DNA of 64,000 nt, from positions 95,053,501-95,117,500 of the forward strand of contig CP142452.1 of NCBI GenBank assembly GCA_038049695.1. Direction: 5' to 3'. Below the pieces are notes generated by a model. That model had not been told where the DNA came from and did no database searches. It saw only the letters and a program-made list of their open reading frames with translations. Origin of the DNA: Cinnamomum chago. Lineage: Eukaryota > Streptophyta > Magnoliopsida > Laurales > Lauraceae. The translations under genes and the position numbers were made by a program. Positions 1 to 11,530 of the stretch are shown piece by piece (position 1 is the first letter of the stretch; each line of letters opens with the position of its first letter).

Positions 1-2655
1 CTAATGGTTACTTAGTAGTTCAGGTTATCAAACCGAATTCAACTATTTGGCCAGAATCAGACATTTATGCTAAAGGCCCGGTTATGGAACCGAGGTCAAA
101 CACACGGATGTAATTTTCAAAAGAAAGATTGAAGGCAAGTATATGAAAGAAATTGTATTAATTGATTGATAAAGAAATTACAAAATTCTTTACATTTTCC
201 ACCAATACAAAAAAGAGAAATACATCAGAAAGGACTTTAAGGAGCAAGAGCCTCGACATTGGCCTTTGGAGGGTCGATCATAGGAGGCTCAGTCGCAGTA
301 GGTTGGGGAGTAACCTCGGGCAGAGGAGTCGAAATGGCTTCCGGAGCGGCTTCAGGAGTGGGGGCAAGACTCGGCTCAGGCTCGGAGCTAGAAAACTTGG
401 GCAGGTTCTAATAAACAGGGAGATCCTCTAGGATCCCTGCCTTTTTCAATGTAGTCCGGGACCCAAGTTTAAACAAAACCGAGCTTATCTTCTCGACTTG
501 GGCCTTATATTTCTTTGTTGCCGCATCGACCCCATCCTTGAAAGCTTCGTCAACTTCAACTTGGACTGAGGCTTGGAGTTCGGCCTTTTCCTTGTACGCT
601 AATTCGAGCTCGACATTCTGTTTCGCCAGCTCGGCCTCAAGCTCGAGTACCCTCTTCGCCTTGACTTCGGCCGCCCCCTTCAGCTCATGGGTCTCGACCT
701 TCAGCTTGCAGATTTCGTTAAGTGCAAACTCAAGCTCTGCCCCTTGGTTGTTGTTCTTCTCCTCCGCCTCTTTTAGCTTCTGACTACTCCCCTCCAAGGC
801 AGTCGCAAGTTTCTTCTTCTCTGCTTCCAGCTTTTCGACCTTGGAGCTACTTTGCTGGGTCCTGTCCAGGACCGCCTAGACCTTCTGCACAATTTGAGGA
901 AAGAATCAAGTGTCAGAGAAAAGCAAGCGAGATCAAACACTACATAGGATCAATGATGAAGACTTATCGAGAAGGCCGACTGCAGAGAGGAAATCAGCAG
1001 CGATGTATCATCTGCTCCCTTATGCCTCTACATGTCGGGTGGAAGAGCGCAGGTATTGGCAAGAGCAGTGATAATGAGGGGGCTGCTGGATAGACGGTCC
1101 TCCACCGTCATTGGCCTCTCAGGCTCGAATAGGAGGCCTGGCCTCCATGGGGCCGGCCCCGTAGGCTGAGGAGTTGATACTTGACCAGGGCCCTTTTCCG
1201 TCGAACCCTCGGCCCTGGACCTCTTCTCCGTCGGAGCCCTCGCCCCTTCGGTAGAACACTGCCGAGTTCCTGTGCCTTGGCCCTCGGGCCGAGGTCTTTT
1301 CTCCGGCCGACCTCCTTCCCTTATGGTGTCGGCGGAGCGCTGCCAAATTGCACCCAAAGCAACAGAAGGACGAGCTCCGACGCCACCTGAGGCCGCAGAG
1401 GCAGGAGTGGGGTCGGTAGCAGGAGGCGTGGAAGAAGGAGCTCGGCTAGAAGAGTTTAGCCCCAAGATCCTTCGTCTTCAAGACGGGGTGTCGTCGCTCC
1501 ATATCCTCTCCCCTTTCTTCTTCTCGGTTGGATGAGGACGAATAGGCTTCGACGAGTTGGGATAGGTCAGCGGACTCCAAGCCGGCGAGCGATTTGGATG
1601 CCTCAGGACCTGAAGCTCTTGGCGTTCGGCGTCGATCAGGGCAAGTACGAGCTCCTTCTTCTTGATGTACGTATGGTACCTCGGCTAGTACCCAAGCAAG
1701 GCCCAAGCAGCTTGCTCGTGATGACCCTGGTAGTCACACACGGCCTTCAGCCAACTATCGTTTCTTTTCCAACCAGCACGCTCGGCCCCCTGCCTTCTTT
1801 GATTGACCTTGCATGACAAGAGAAAAGCGTCAGCTCGACAAAACAAGAGCACTCAGAGGAGATCGATATTTACTTGGGGGAACCCCGAAGTGACGAGGGA
1901 TCCTATATAATCTCTCCACCTCGGTCTCGGCCTCGTCGAACTCCCAATTATTGGAGATGAGCAGACGATCGTCCTCGGCATGTCTATTTGAGTCCTCCAA
2001 ATCATATACAAAAAGGCTCCCGTTTTGGCTTCCCCCGGAGGTAGTAGCTGTGACCGTCTCCTATAGACTTGCAGACATCATACACATCCTTGATGTCATG
2101 GACACCGAGAATAATACCAAGATCTTATTGAGCTCGGCGACACCCATTATTACTTTGAAGCCTTAGGGCATCAGCTGACAGGGACTAAAATGCCATGTCG
2201 CCAAGCAAGCTCTAAGAAGAGGGTGAACATGAAACCTAATCCCTCCTTCAATTATTGAGACCATAGGAAATGACACCCCTAAGGCCATGGTTGGGTTGTC
2301 TTGTTTGGTCTGAACATTGTCTAGGATTCCATACATCTTCCTGAACCAAGCCATGGCCTTAGGAGTGTCCAGCCAATGCCTTTAGGTTTCCATTTTCTTA
2401 AGAATGGAGAAACCAGGAAGAACAGAGGGCAGAAATCCTAAGCAGAAGACAAGCCCTAAGGCAGAAACCCTAACGGAAATAGAAGATGAACGAAAGAAGG
2501 AGATGAGGAAGAAGACTCATTGAAGGACGACTTTGACTCAGACTCGCTAAAGACAGAACTCCGACATGACTTCTTCTCTGTTGCAGCAGGAACTCTCTCT
2601 GATGAATGCCAAAGTGGAAAAACAAAGAAGGAAAAACCCTATTTATAGAAAGAAT
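1..2655 (-). mobile_element. Fossil of a gypsy-type transposon accessory gene (Transposase_28-like)
   Basis: Minus-strand relic. The best-conserved part, about 2163-2354, encodes a block with FHVHPLLRACLATW and SPCQLMP. This resembles the N-terminal domain of plant 'putative gypsy type transposon' proteins (Pfam Transposase_28). Further along the minus strand come Ser/Pro/Glu-rich low-complexity coding (about 1028-1706) and an Ala/Glu/Lys-rich coiled coil (about 408-797), the usual order in these proteins. A TATA-like box on the minus strand at 2637-2648 (CTATAAATAGGG) is placed to serve as its promoter. The copy is broken, with several breaks, and no terminal repeats were found, so the true ends are unknown. 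The region is more GC-rich than its surroundings. The family call rests on the short conserved block. Confidence 0.55.
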
Positions 2656-3220
2656 GGCACCCTTTCGGAGCTAATATAAGACGGGGGTAAGAATCCAGAA
2701 AGATACGCCACATAATACAATACAATACAAGCATAATGACATTTCTTCTCCATTCACTCTTTGTTTAGTAATAGCACTAACTCAGGCATCGGAGAGCCTT
2801 CGGCTGACTGCAGCCAGGATTTCTAACATCTCTTTTCTCATTCCCTTTCAAGTTTTAAGGCAATCCATCATTCCCAAAAAAGTTTAACAGCATTATTATG
2901 AGTTTCATACTCACCTAATCAAGTCCGTAAGATTCAGGCACTTGCAATACCCTTTCCCATCTGCTCAGCAAAACACCTTTCCATGACAATTGAAGGAAGA
3001 AGTTCCATTTTCAACCGAATAAGACTGAGCAGGGAAACTAAACTCTTTATATGATCGTCAGGAAAGGGGTTGATGGTAGAGAATCTATATGGCTAAAATT
3101 CGACCGGCATCAAGATGCTACAAAGCACTAATGTTTCTATTTTGTGTGATTTTGACATTATGTTGCTTTTTCCTTCCCTCTCTTTTCATTTTAGCAATTG
3201 AAAATGAATGCACCCATGAC
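2656..3220. other. Intergenic spacer, nothing recognised
   Basis: No convincing coding, RNA or repeat structure was seen. The right part approaches the first transporter gene's promoter. Confidence 0.5.
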
Positions 3221-3294
3221 TGTCTTATTCAGGACTAAATACGACCCAGTAGAAACACGTCAGCCATTCTCTTATATTCTTTGTAGCCTTCCAT
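3221..3294 (+). promoter_or_regulatory. Upstream block shared by both transporter genes (copy 1)
   Basis: The stretch starting TGTCTTATTCAGGACTAA and running through a CGACCCAG motif, ACACGTCAGC and TTCTTTGTAGC is repeated with few changes at 18239-18312, upstream of the second transporter gene. The non-coding sequence around it has diverged much more. It contains an ACGT core (ACACGTC), the type of site bound by plant bZIP factors. It ends about 120 bases before the chosen start codon. A promoter role is inferred from position and conservation only. Confidence 0.5.
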
Positions 3295-3417
3295 CTCTCC
3301 CTACATATACCAGTGGTTGGGCACTGGGCATGGTGCACTTATACTCACTCCTTTCTAAGTTCTAACCGGAAACATATGTAAGAGGGAGAGCTGGGAGAGA
3401 CTGTCGAGAAAAATACA

Positions 3418-3575
3418 ATGAAGTGTAGCCTTGCAGGGTTCGTGTATTATATGAAATTATTCCCGTTTGCTGCTTCTTCCAAACATATAGAAATGGAGGA
3501 GAAAACCATAGTTGCAGGAGCTGAAAAACCAGCAAGGAAGCCAGGAGGATGGAAATCTATGCCGTACGTTATAGG

Positions 3576-3629
<54 letters not shown>

Positions 3630-6600
3630 CTCTGCAAAGTTAGGTCTAAAAAAATTGAAATGGTAGCATAATAAGACCATATAGAAACATGTTTCTAATA
3701 ATTTTGAAGTCCCTTAAAAACACATTTTAAGGTTTATTAGCCTGCCATCTCTCCCTCTCCCTCCTTTTAGTTTTAAGTTATGTGGGTGTGAGTGGTTAGT
3801 AAAATGAGGACTGTTTCATTCATATTGTATAGGGAACGAGACATTCGAGAAACTGGGGACACTTGGCTTGGTGGCGAACATCATGGTCTACCTGCAGGAT
3901 GAGTTCCACATGAAGCAGGTCTTCGCCACAAATGTCATCAACATCTGGTCTGGGACTACAAACTTCGCTCCTTTGTTTGGGGCCTTCCTTTCGGACAGCT
4001 ATTTGGGCAGATTCCGTACCTTAGCTTATGCTTCCATTGCATCACTGCTGGTAAGATCTAAGTTATGCAACTTACCTAACACCTCTTTCTTGCACGCTTG
4101 CATCATAATATCTTTAACCAATGTAGTACCAACTGCATGTCTCCCCTGGATGGAGTCACCATCCAATGTGAGCCCATCACCAGATTGTAGCTGTTATCAT
4201 CACCACAAACCATTGGTGGTGTCTTTTGTCAATAGATCTAGACCTTCTACTTAGCATTCATCCATGGGCTGGCCCATCAATTGATTGCATTTATTTCAAT
4301 ACTTATTGATTTTTTTTTCTAAAAGTTATTATTGAATGAATCAACCGCCAACGTGGGCCCCTCTTTCGCTGCGGTTTGGATTAAAGATGAAAGTTTCAAT
4401 GCTTTTAAGATAGCTGGCTAAATGGTGTCACACGTTCATTGGTTTTCACCTACCATGACTCATGCAGGAAGATTAAAACTCGAATATTAAAAGAGGTGAT
4501 TGGAAGTATGTGATGCATTCGGTGAGGTATGTTAAAAGAGTCCAGACACAAGTGTCTCCCACACACATGTGACACGCCTCTCAGTCTCCACCGTGGGCCC
4601 ACAGATTTATGATCATACTGGTTCAAAATGGCTGTCATCCCCACCCTCCACTGACATTTACTAAAATTATATGGTCCCATTGTAGAACTTATCACATAAT
4701 TGATAATGAGATCAATGCATGTGATTAACAATACATAAGATTGTGCTAGTAACATTATAAGGCATGTACTAAATCCTTTGGTGGGTCTAATTTTATATTG
4801 AAATAAGACTTGGGGATACAACGTGGGTGGGGATGACAATCATTACAAAGGATTCAGATTATCAATAGATGGGCCTCATGATTGAGTTCCACACATCCCA
4901 CACATGAGGAGAGTATTGGAAACACAGTTCCGACTCATGCTAAAATGAATGATTTTCATCCATGTATGACACATTTTCCCCTTAGCTATGCAAGATAAAG
5001 TAATCCAGAGACATTTATCAGGCTGTCTTTGTACAACAAGAGGAATCTTTAGTAGAGAAGGAAACCGTTTTTACATTCCGTAAAAAATAAAAAGAAAATT
5101 AAAATTTTTCGATAGAGAGAATTTCGTTTTCTTTGTCGGAGGGGTAACAATGCAGAGTTCCTCTTAAAAAAAATAAAAAAATAAAATAAAGAGGAAATCT
5201 GAATAGAGCAGAGTTGTTTTAATGCGCAAGCGCACCCATATATCCTGTGCAGTGGTCAACAAGATCATTATCATAAAATCAGATTGCTAGGATCTTCAAA
5301 CTTAAAAGACGCTTATCCTTAACCATGATCAGAAAAGATGGTGCAGGAGTCTTTAGGCCATCGCTGTGTTACTTTAAATAATATTTCCATTGAGTTGGAC
5401 TAGAACAAATATTATTTACACGCGTGTGGCCGTGTGGGTCCGGGGTGGATGGTTGGATAAAAAAGACATCGTTAGGTGGCATGTCTTGAACTTGATTTGA
5501 TTTGAAGATTACAGCTATTAAATCTAAGACCATACGATATAAATGGAAACACCAACCTTAAAAATAATTATATGTTTCAATAGTAACTTTTAAGATAGCT
5601 GTGATCACCAAATCAAGATACATATTGAACAAAACGAATAAGCCAAAAAAAAAAAAATATTATCACGCTTGCCAGTTGCAGAAGTGGGCCCCAAAACATA
5701 AATTGTACTAAAGTTCTCCTGCACTCGGTTGGACTTGAGCTTTTGCCTGATAAGTGATAACATAAAAAAAAAATGGCACGTTTGGAACCTAAATGTTCAG
5801 GGAAATGATTTCTTTTTATTCTTATATGGTAGAAAACTATGTTTGAGCAATAATGAAAATCCTCAGTTTTTTAGGATTCTCATATCGGGCCTCCCCTTTG
5901 TATTTGGTGATTTATGCATTCAAACCAATTACCAGACCTAAATGTATCGATATGCACCAATTTTGGTATGAAATTCTCAATCAACTAATCCTCGGTGAGG
6001 AATCCTTGCTCTAAGGGTAATCAGTGGCAGACTTAGAATTTTTGTTTTGAGGAGGTTAGATTCAAATACATAGTTGGGTTTTATGGGCAAACTCATGTCA
6101 TGTGGGTTATGACGGCGGACCTGAAATTCTCATATGGATTTTGGAAGCTGATCCAAGATTTTCATACAAGTTTTTGGAGACGAGTCCAAGTCGAACGTGG
6201 GTGACTGCCCCGCCCCTGATACCATATGTATGGTTACGCCTAGGGGGACAATGAGGAATCCTCAAATCTATGTATTTCTCACTTGTTACTAAATGTGTTG
6301 TTTTCGTAATATTTACTTTACTATAAATTTCTTTTTCTGCAACATCAATAAAGTAATCACACTTTCTTGGGTCAAATGAAGTAATCTTTTAGAGTAAGAA
6401 GAGTCCGGATTCGGATCTTGAAAAACTACAGCTCATGGGAAATTTTTGTGGCTCATAGGTGCTCTTAGCTATGAAGATGTACTCTAAAATATCACTTACA
6501 CCCTCTATCCAATTTTAGCTTTTTTGTGGTAAAAGCCCCGTCAAATTAACCATTATAAAACTCCTGGATAACTTACAATAAATTTTTTATTTATTTTAAA

Positions 6601-9600
6601 GTTAATCAGTTTTACATTGGACCTTCTCCTACCAAATTTAAATTTATCAAATATTTATTTTTAGATGTTTAGCTTTTTCTCTATGCAGCTCAGTCTATGA
6701 GCTTCATGAATTTTAGCGCATGACTCAAAAGGGTTGGGACTTTTAGGGTGCATTTATGTGCATTGAGAGATCAGTCATTCTGAATTCTTATTTTTGTGTG
6801 AGTGAGAGAATTCTTACATTCCTACCTTTGACATATGACACTAAAATCCTTTCTCGCATGGAAATTATATAGACTGCCTTTTCTCTATAAGGAAAACGTG
6901 TCATCCCAAATGACCCAAGGCAGTGTTGGAAAATCAGAACAATATTCTCTCTCTCTCTCTATCGTGGATTTTCTCTCTTCAAATGATGTGCAGACTGTTA
7001 AGTTTCTTTTCGCTCTCTCGTCCCCATCTCTTTATAATTGATGGTAAGAATATCCCTCTCAATGATAGCCCAAAAGCTCATTCGAGTAGTCTTTTGACTT
7101 TTGAGGGCAGAGATGATCAGCAATTGGCGGAAAGTGGATGGCTATAGTTAACTTAATCCAAACCGTCCGTCACAAATGATTGTTGTATATGTTCCATTTT
7201 ACCCCAGGAATACGAACATCTCTTTACATTATTGAACTAGAATTATTGGCGATTATTGTTGAATGTCAATTTCATTGCTGACGATTTGAATTGAATGAAT
7301 GCGAAAGGGTCTACAGGATTAGGAGAATTGATAGGTGCGTGTTTCCTTGCCCAAAAACCACAGCTTGTTTATCTTTTACGCAGCTTAAGGGGGGCTGGGA
7401 CAACCCCAAGGGGTTTGCCGAGTGGTTAAAACCACGGTTCCTCTCTCTTCCGGAGCTAGAGGTTTTGGTATCGACTCCCGATTCTCCCCGTTTCAGGAAA
7501 TGAAGGTTGAGTCCACTTGTGCTACCACCTAGGGGCCACAGGGGTTTTACCTGGTTTCTCTCTGGGCCTGGAGGGAATAGTCCAGTCCAAAGGATTTAGA
7601 ACACTCCGTTAGCAAAAAAAAGGGGGGCGGGGGCGGGGGCTCATCCCTCCCTCGGGTGCGAGAATTGAGACTTTGGGTGAGATAATGGAGTTCTCGGTTG
7701 AAGAAAGATAGCATGCCCCGGATTTAAACCCGGAATACATAAGAACTTGCCCCTCTTACTGAGGTAATTGGCTGTTATTAGAATACAGTTTGATTAGTCA
7801 AACTTTTACAACGATGTCGATTTGTTTTTATTTTAGGTTTATTTACTTTGCAGCAAGAAGAATAGGTATCGACTCCTCTAGTGTCTATAGACCATGGATC
7901 CATCCAAAGATTCCTCCTTCTAGAATTTTCTTCTCTCTTTTTTTTACTCACTTAGAATTTCTACTTGTTTTAACCCTCCCCCAAAGTCTTGAAAAGAGTG
8001 TGGGTTTTTTTTTTCATTCCCTGGTGGATCAGACACAGTTTGTCTCCGATTCAGGTCGTGGGAATGACCTACATGCAATTCCATCAGTTGGTGTTGGAGA
8101 AGAAAGATGCCCACGGCAAGGTCTCAGCTTACCAACGGCCCTAACATCAGAAACAATTAGGCCTATTGATAATTTAAGGGTACGTGTATATACACTGCTA
8201 GTTTGTGACGCACGCTCGCTAAGTCCCTATCCAACACCCAAGATCGATCCCTAGTTTGTGATCTGATTTAAAAACTAAAGAACTTTCCCCTCTTGCTTCA
8301 TCTAGATACACCATTCAACCAATAAATCGAAGTTTGTTTACATCGAATAAATCGAAATTTGTTTACATCGCTCAACTAATTCCAATGCATTCTATAAAAT
8401 AAGTCTATCAAAAGTGTGTGTATATATAGTGATTATCTTCTGCGTATATTGCGCGCAGGGGGGGGGGGGGGGGTGGGCTCCTAAATTTAATATGGGGCTT
8501 ACCTTTGTTGTTGTTCGATGTATTGTACACCGTTGGAATGACGACACACCCATTCAAAAGGATTGAACAGTGTGAAACTTATGGGCCCAGATGGAGGTGA
8601 TGATCATCAGAGATGGAGTTGATTTTTTTGGAGAGATGAAGGGTCAGGGAGATCCGTCAATCGACCCCCCTTGTCCCAAATCGAGATGGGGCACCAAGTT
8701 GAGGTCCCCACACTGATCCCCGAGTCAGAACTATAATAATAATAATAATCGGGATTGGATTTGGGTTTGCATTGGGCTGGCTGGGCATCATGTCACTGAT
8801 AGGCTAGTGGTGTTAGGCGTCTTGTCATTGATAGGCCCACCGAAACATTATATAATGCCAGTGATTAGAAATTATTGTTTAAGTAAGCGTAGAAATAATT
8901 TAAAAAAAAGGACTAAACCTTTTTCCAATAAATTCCAAAACTTTGGGATTAAATTACTCACATTTAAAAAGACGTTTGGTAAAATAAAGCCCTACGTCCT
9001 ACATTGTCCAAGTGATTCCTGTCTTGGCAAGATTTTATATATATATATATATTTATTTATATTTATATGTTTAGGCCTTCCACCTTTCAATTTAAATTTT
9101 TAGATTGGTATATGGTTTTCATGAAGTACTATAATCGCTGACAGAGTAATCATAACGATCCTCGTGATCCCCAGGACCACTCACTGCAAAAGGACCAAAT
9201 GTTCCTTCCATTTGAAAAGATATCGATCAGTTCTCAATAGGACCAAATGCTATAACCATCCTTGTATTGATCTGTTTTATCTTTGCGGCCATTTGACAGG
9301 GAATGGCCACACTAACGTTGACGGCATCTCTCCAAGGGCTAAGGCCACCAAGCTGTGATCCCAACAAGCCAGGAGCCCATTGTCTAGGCCCCACAAAGAG
9401 CCAACTGGGTGTTCTCTACCTTGGACTGGGACTCCTAACCATCGGCGCAGGAGGTATCAGGCCATGCAATCTCGCTTTTGGTGTAGACCAGTTTGACCCG
9501 ACTACAGAGAAGGGTAGGAGGGGCATTGACAGCTTCTTTAACTGGTACTACTTCACCTTCACGGTCTCTTTGATGGTTGCATTGACTGTTATCGTCTACA

Positions 9601-11530
9601 TTCAAAGTAGCGTCAGTTGGAGCCTTGGATTGGCCATCCCCACCTTTCTCATGCTCTGCTCCATCACCCTGTTCTTCGTGGGCACTAAGGTCTACATCTA
9701 CGTCTCACCCGAAGGGAGTATCTTCTCAAGCATTGCTCAGGTGTTTGTTGCTGCTTACAAGAAGCGTCGTCTCGAGCTCCCACACGCCAACGAGCAGCCG
9801 CAGGTCCTATATGATCCCTCCTCCCCTAAGGACTCCACCACCTCCAAGCTTCCTCTCACCCAACAATTCAGGTATCATATCATCCATAAAAGCATAATAA
9901 TTAGTAAGTCATCATGGAATTGGGGGATAGTTTGAATGAGTGCACCTTTACCTTATTTTGGGTCCATAAGTTTGAGTCTTTATTGTGTTTGATGGGCACA
10001 ACATGCAAGTGGGACTCTCAATTAACCACCAAGCATCTGGGAAATCCAAGGTGATATAATGGACCAGGGGTTGTTATATTCTCTGCTTTCATAGTTCTTA
10101 ACCTTTAGTTGTCTACATGACGTCTTACCTTTAAAGGAAAGTTTGATTATGCATCTCATTACCTTGATCAAATGACTATCAAACAATTTGACTTCAGATA
10201 AAAAGTGATTAGCCTTTGGTTTTTCACACTCATTGTCAATATTTTTGGAAGATATATAATTTACGATTCTCCTTGTGTCATGTGCTATTATGTTACTAGT
10301 TGAGTGGTGTTGACACCTTAATATCAATCACATGTTCGCGATCCCTGGGTCTCCAAGTTTAAAGTCCGACTCCTCGGTAGTTATCCAACTTAGCAGTAAA
10401 TAAATTAGAAAAAAAAAATTTCTTGCATCTTGCCGTGCCACTAGGACCAAAGTCATGGAGGACATGGTCTAGACTTGACAATTGACATAGATGCATGTCT
10501 CACTTGTACTGCCTCTTTAAGAATTATACAAGCTAGTGAACTTTTACTAAATTTAAACCCAGACCCAACTATTACTGAACAAGCTACATAAAGTGAAATT
10601 ATATAGATATTATAACAATTGGTCTTCTTGTTTCACTTCAGGTGTCTAAACAAGGCTGCAATCATAGCCGAAGGTGAACTAAACCCGGACGGCTCCCCAT
10701 CAAATCAATGGAAACTCTGTAGCATTCAACAAGTTGAAGAGCTAAAATGCTTGATCCGAATTATGCCTATTTGGGCCTCAGGAATCATATGCTTCACTGC
10801 ACTAGCCCAACAAGCAACATTCACTGTGTCCCAAGCCAGGAAGATGGACAGGCACCTCGGACCCAACTTTCAGATCCCACCTGGTTCCGTCAGCGTCATA
10901 TCGATGCTTGCATTGACTGTTTTCATCCCCATCTATGATCGAATCCTCATCCCCATGGCTCGACGAATCACGAAGCTTCAAACTGGGATCACCATTCTGC
11001 AGAGAATGGGAATTGGGATGGCAATATCAGTCCTATCGATGGTTGTTGGGGGTCTTATAGAGGAGAAGAGGAGAAATTCTGCGAATTCACATCAGGATCC
11101 TAGAGGCATTGCTCCGATGACAGTGATGTGGCTCGCACCGCAGCTGGTTCTGATGGGGATGGCCGATGCATTCAACGGCATCGGCCAAATCGAATTCTAC
11201 TACAAGCAGTTTCCTGAACACATGAGGAGCATTGGAGGGTCCCTCTTCTTTTGCGGCTTTGGGGGTGCTAACTATCTAAGCAGTTTTATTGTGGCTATAG
11301 TCCACAACTACACTGGCAAGGATGGCCAACCCAACTGGTTAGATGACAACCTCAACGTTGGCAAACTTGACTACTTCTACTATATAATAGCTGCGTTTGG
11401 GGTCTTGAATTTAGCATATTTTCTTGTTTGTGCTAGTTACTATCGATATAAGGGCAGCACACAAGAAGAAAGGGAAGAACATGTTAGTGTAGTCATCCAA
11501 GGAGAAACACCTAAATCTGTAGGTAGTTAG
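3418..11530 (+). CDS. NRT1/PTR family transporter, NPF2.13-like (gene 1 of tandem pair)
   Basis: Proton-coupled major-facilitator transporter of the plant NRT1/PTR (NPF) family. It is closest in my judgement to subfamily 2 (NPF2.13/NRT1.7 type: nitrate, or other small anions such as glucosinolates), in the plasma membrane with 12 helices. Exons: 3418-3574, 3833-4050, 9300-9871, 10642-11530, all with GT..AG introns, giving 611 residues. Motifs: KPGGW before helix 1; the proton-coupling ExxEK as NETFEKL; NIWSGTTNFAPL; GAGGIRPCNLAFGVDQFD; FFNWYYFTFT; TFTVSQARKMDRHLGP; and LDYFYYIIA near the C terminus. A second in-frame ATG at 3493 would give 586 residues, also normal. The upstream ATG is preferred because both paralogues keep the same extra N-terminal coding. 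Intron 2 is unusually long (5249 bp). No frame break was seen. The transported substrate cannot be read from sequence. Confidence 0.9.
3579..3627. repeat. (CT)n microsatellite at the intron 1 donor of gene 1
   Basis: About 24 uninterrupted CT units begin four bases after the exon 1 splice donor. The corresponding intron of gene 2 has a broken CT/CA tract in the same place. Confidence 0.9.
7390..7621 (+). mobile_element. tRNA-derived SINE, Au-like
   Basis: Shows a pol III box A (TGCCGAGTGGTTAA, near 7416) and a degenerate box B (GGTATCGACTC, near 7467) about 50 bases apart. A body with GGGGTTTTACCTGGTTTCTC follows, then an A-rich tail. The leading GACAACCCCAAG and the order of parts resemble the angiosperm Au SINE family. 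It lies in sense orientation inside intron 2 of the transporter gene. Confidence 0.65.
8458..8473 (+). repeat. Poly-G tract (about 16 G)
   Basis: An uninterrupted G run within the transporter intron, followed by TGGG. The assembly length may be unreliable. Confidence 0.85.

Larger units (their letters stand above)
4051..9299 (+). other. Intron 2 of transporter gene 1 (5.2 kb)
   Basis: Bounded by GTAAGA and TTTGACAG. It is mostly AT-rich and contains no coding homology I recognise. It holds a tRNA-derived SINE (7390-7621), G-rich tracts at 7622-7640, a run of about 16 G (8458-8473), a short (TAA)n near 8737 and an (AT)n near 9035. Short blocks such as the one near 7862-7930 match the equivalent intron of gene 2 near 21735-21790, so part of the intron predates the duplication. 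Confidence 0.8.

Noticed and set aside
538-1816. Several + strand open frames across the left fossil region
   Set aside because: They are low-complexity mirrors of the minus-strand coiled-coil and Ser/Pro-rich coding; no family match.
7680-7770. Possible minus-strand SINE or tRNA with GGTTTAAATCC
   Set aside because: A T-arm-like palindrome exists, but no acceptable box A at the right distance and no tail.
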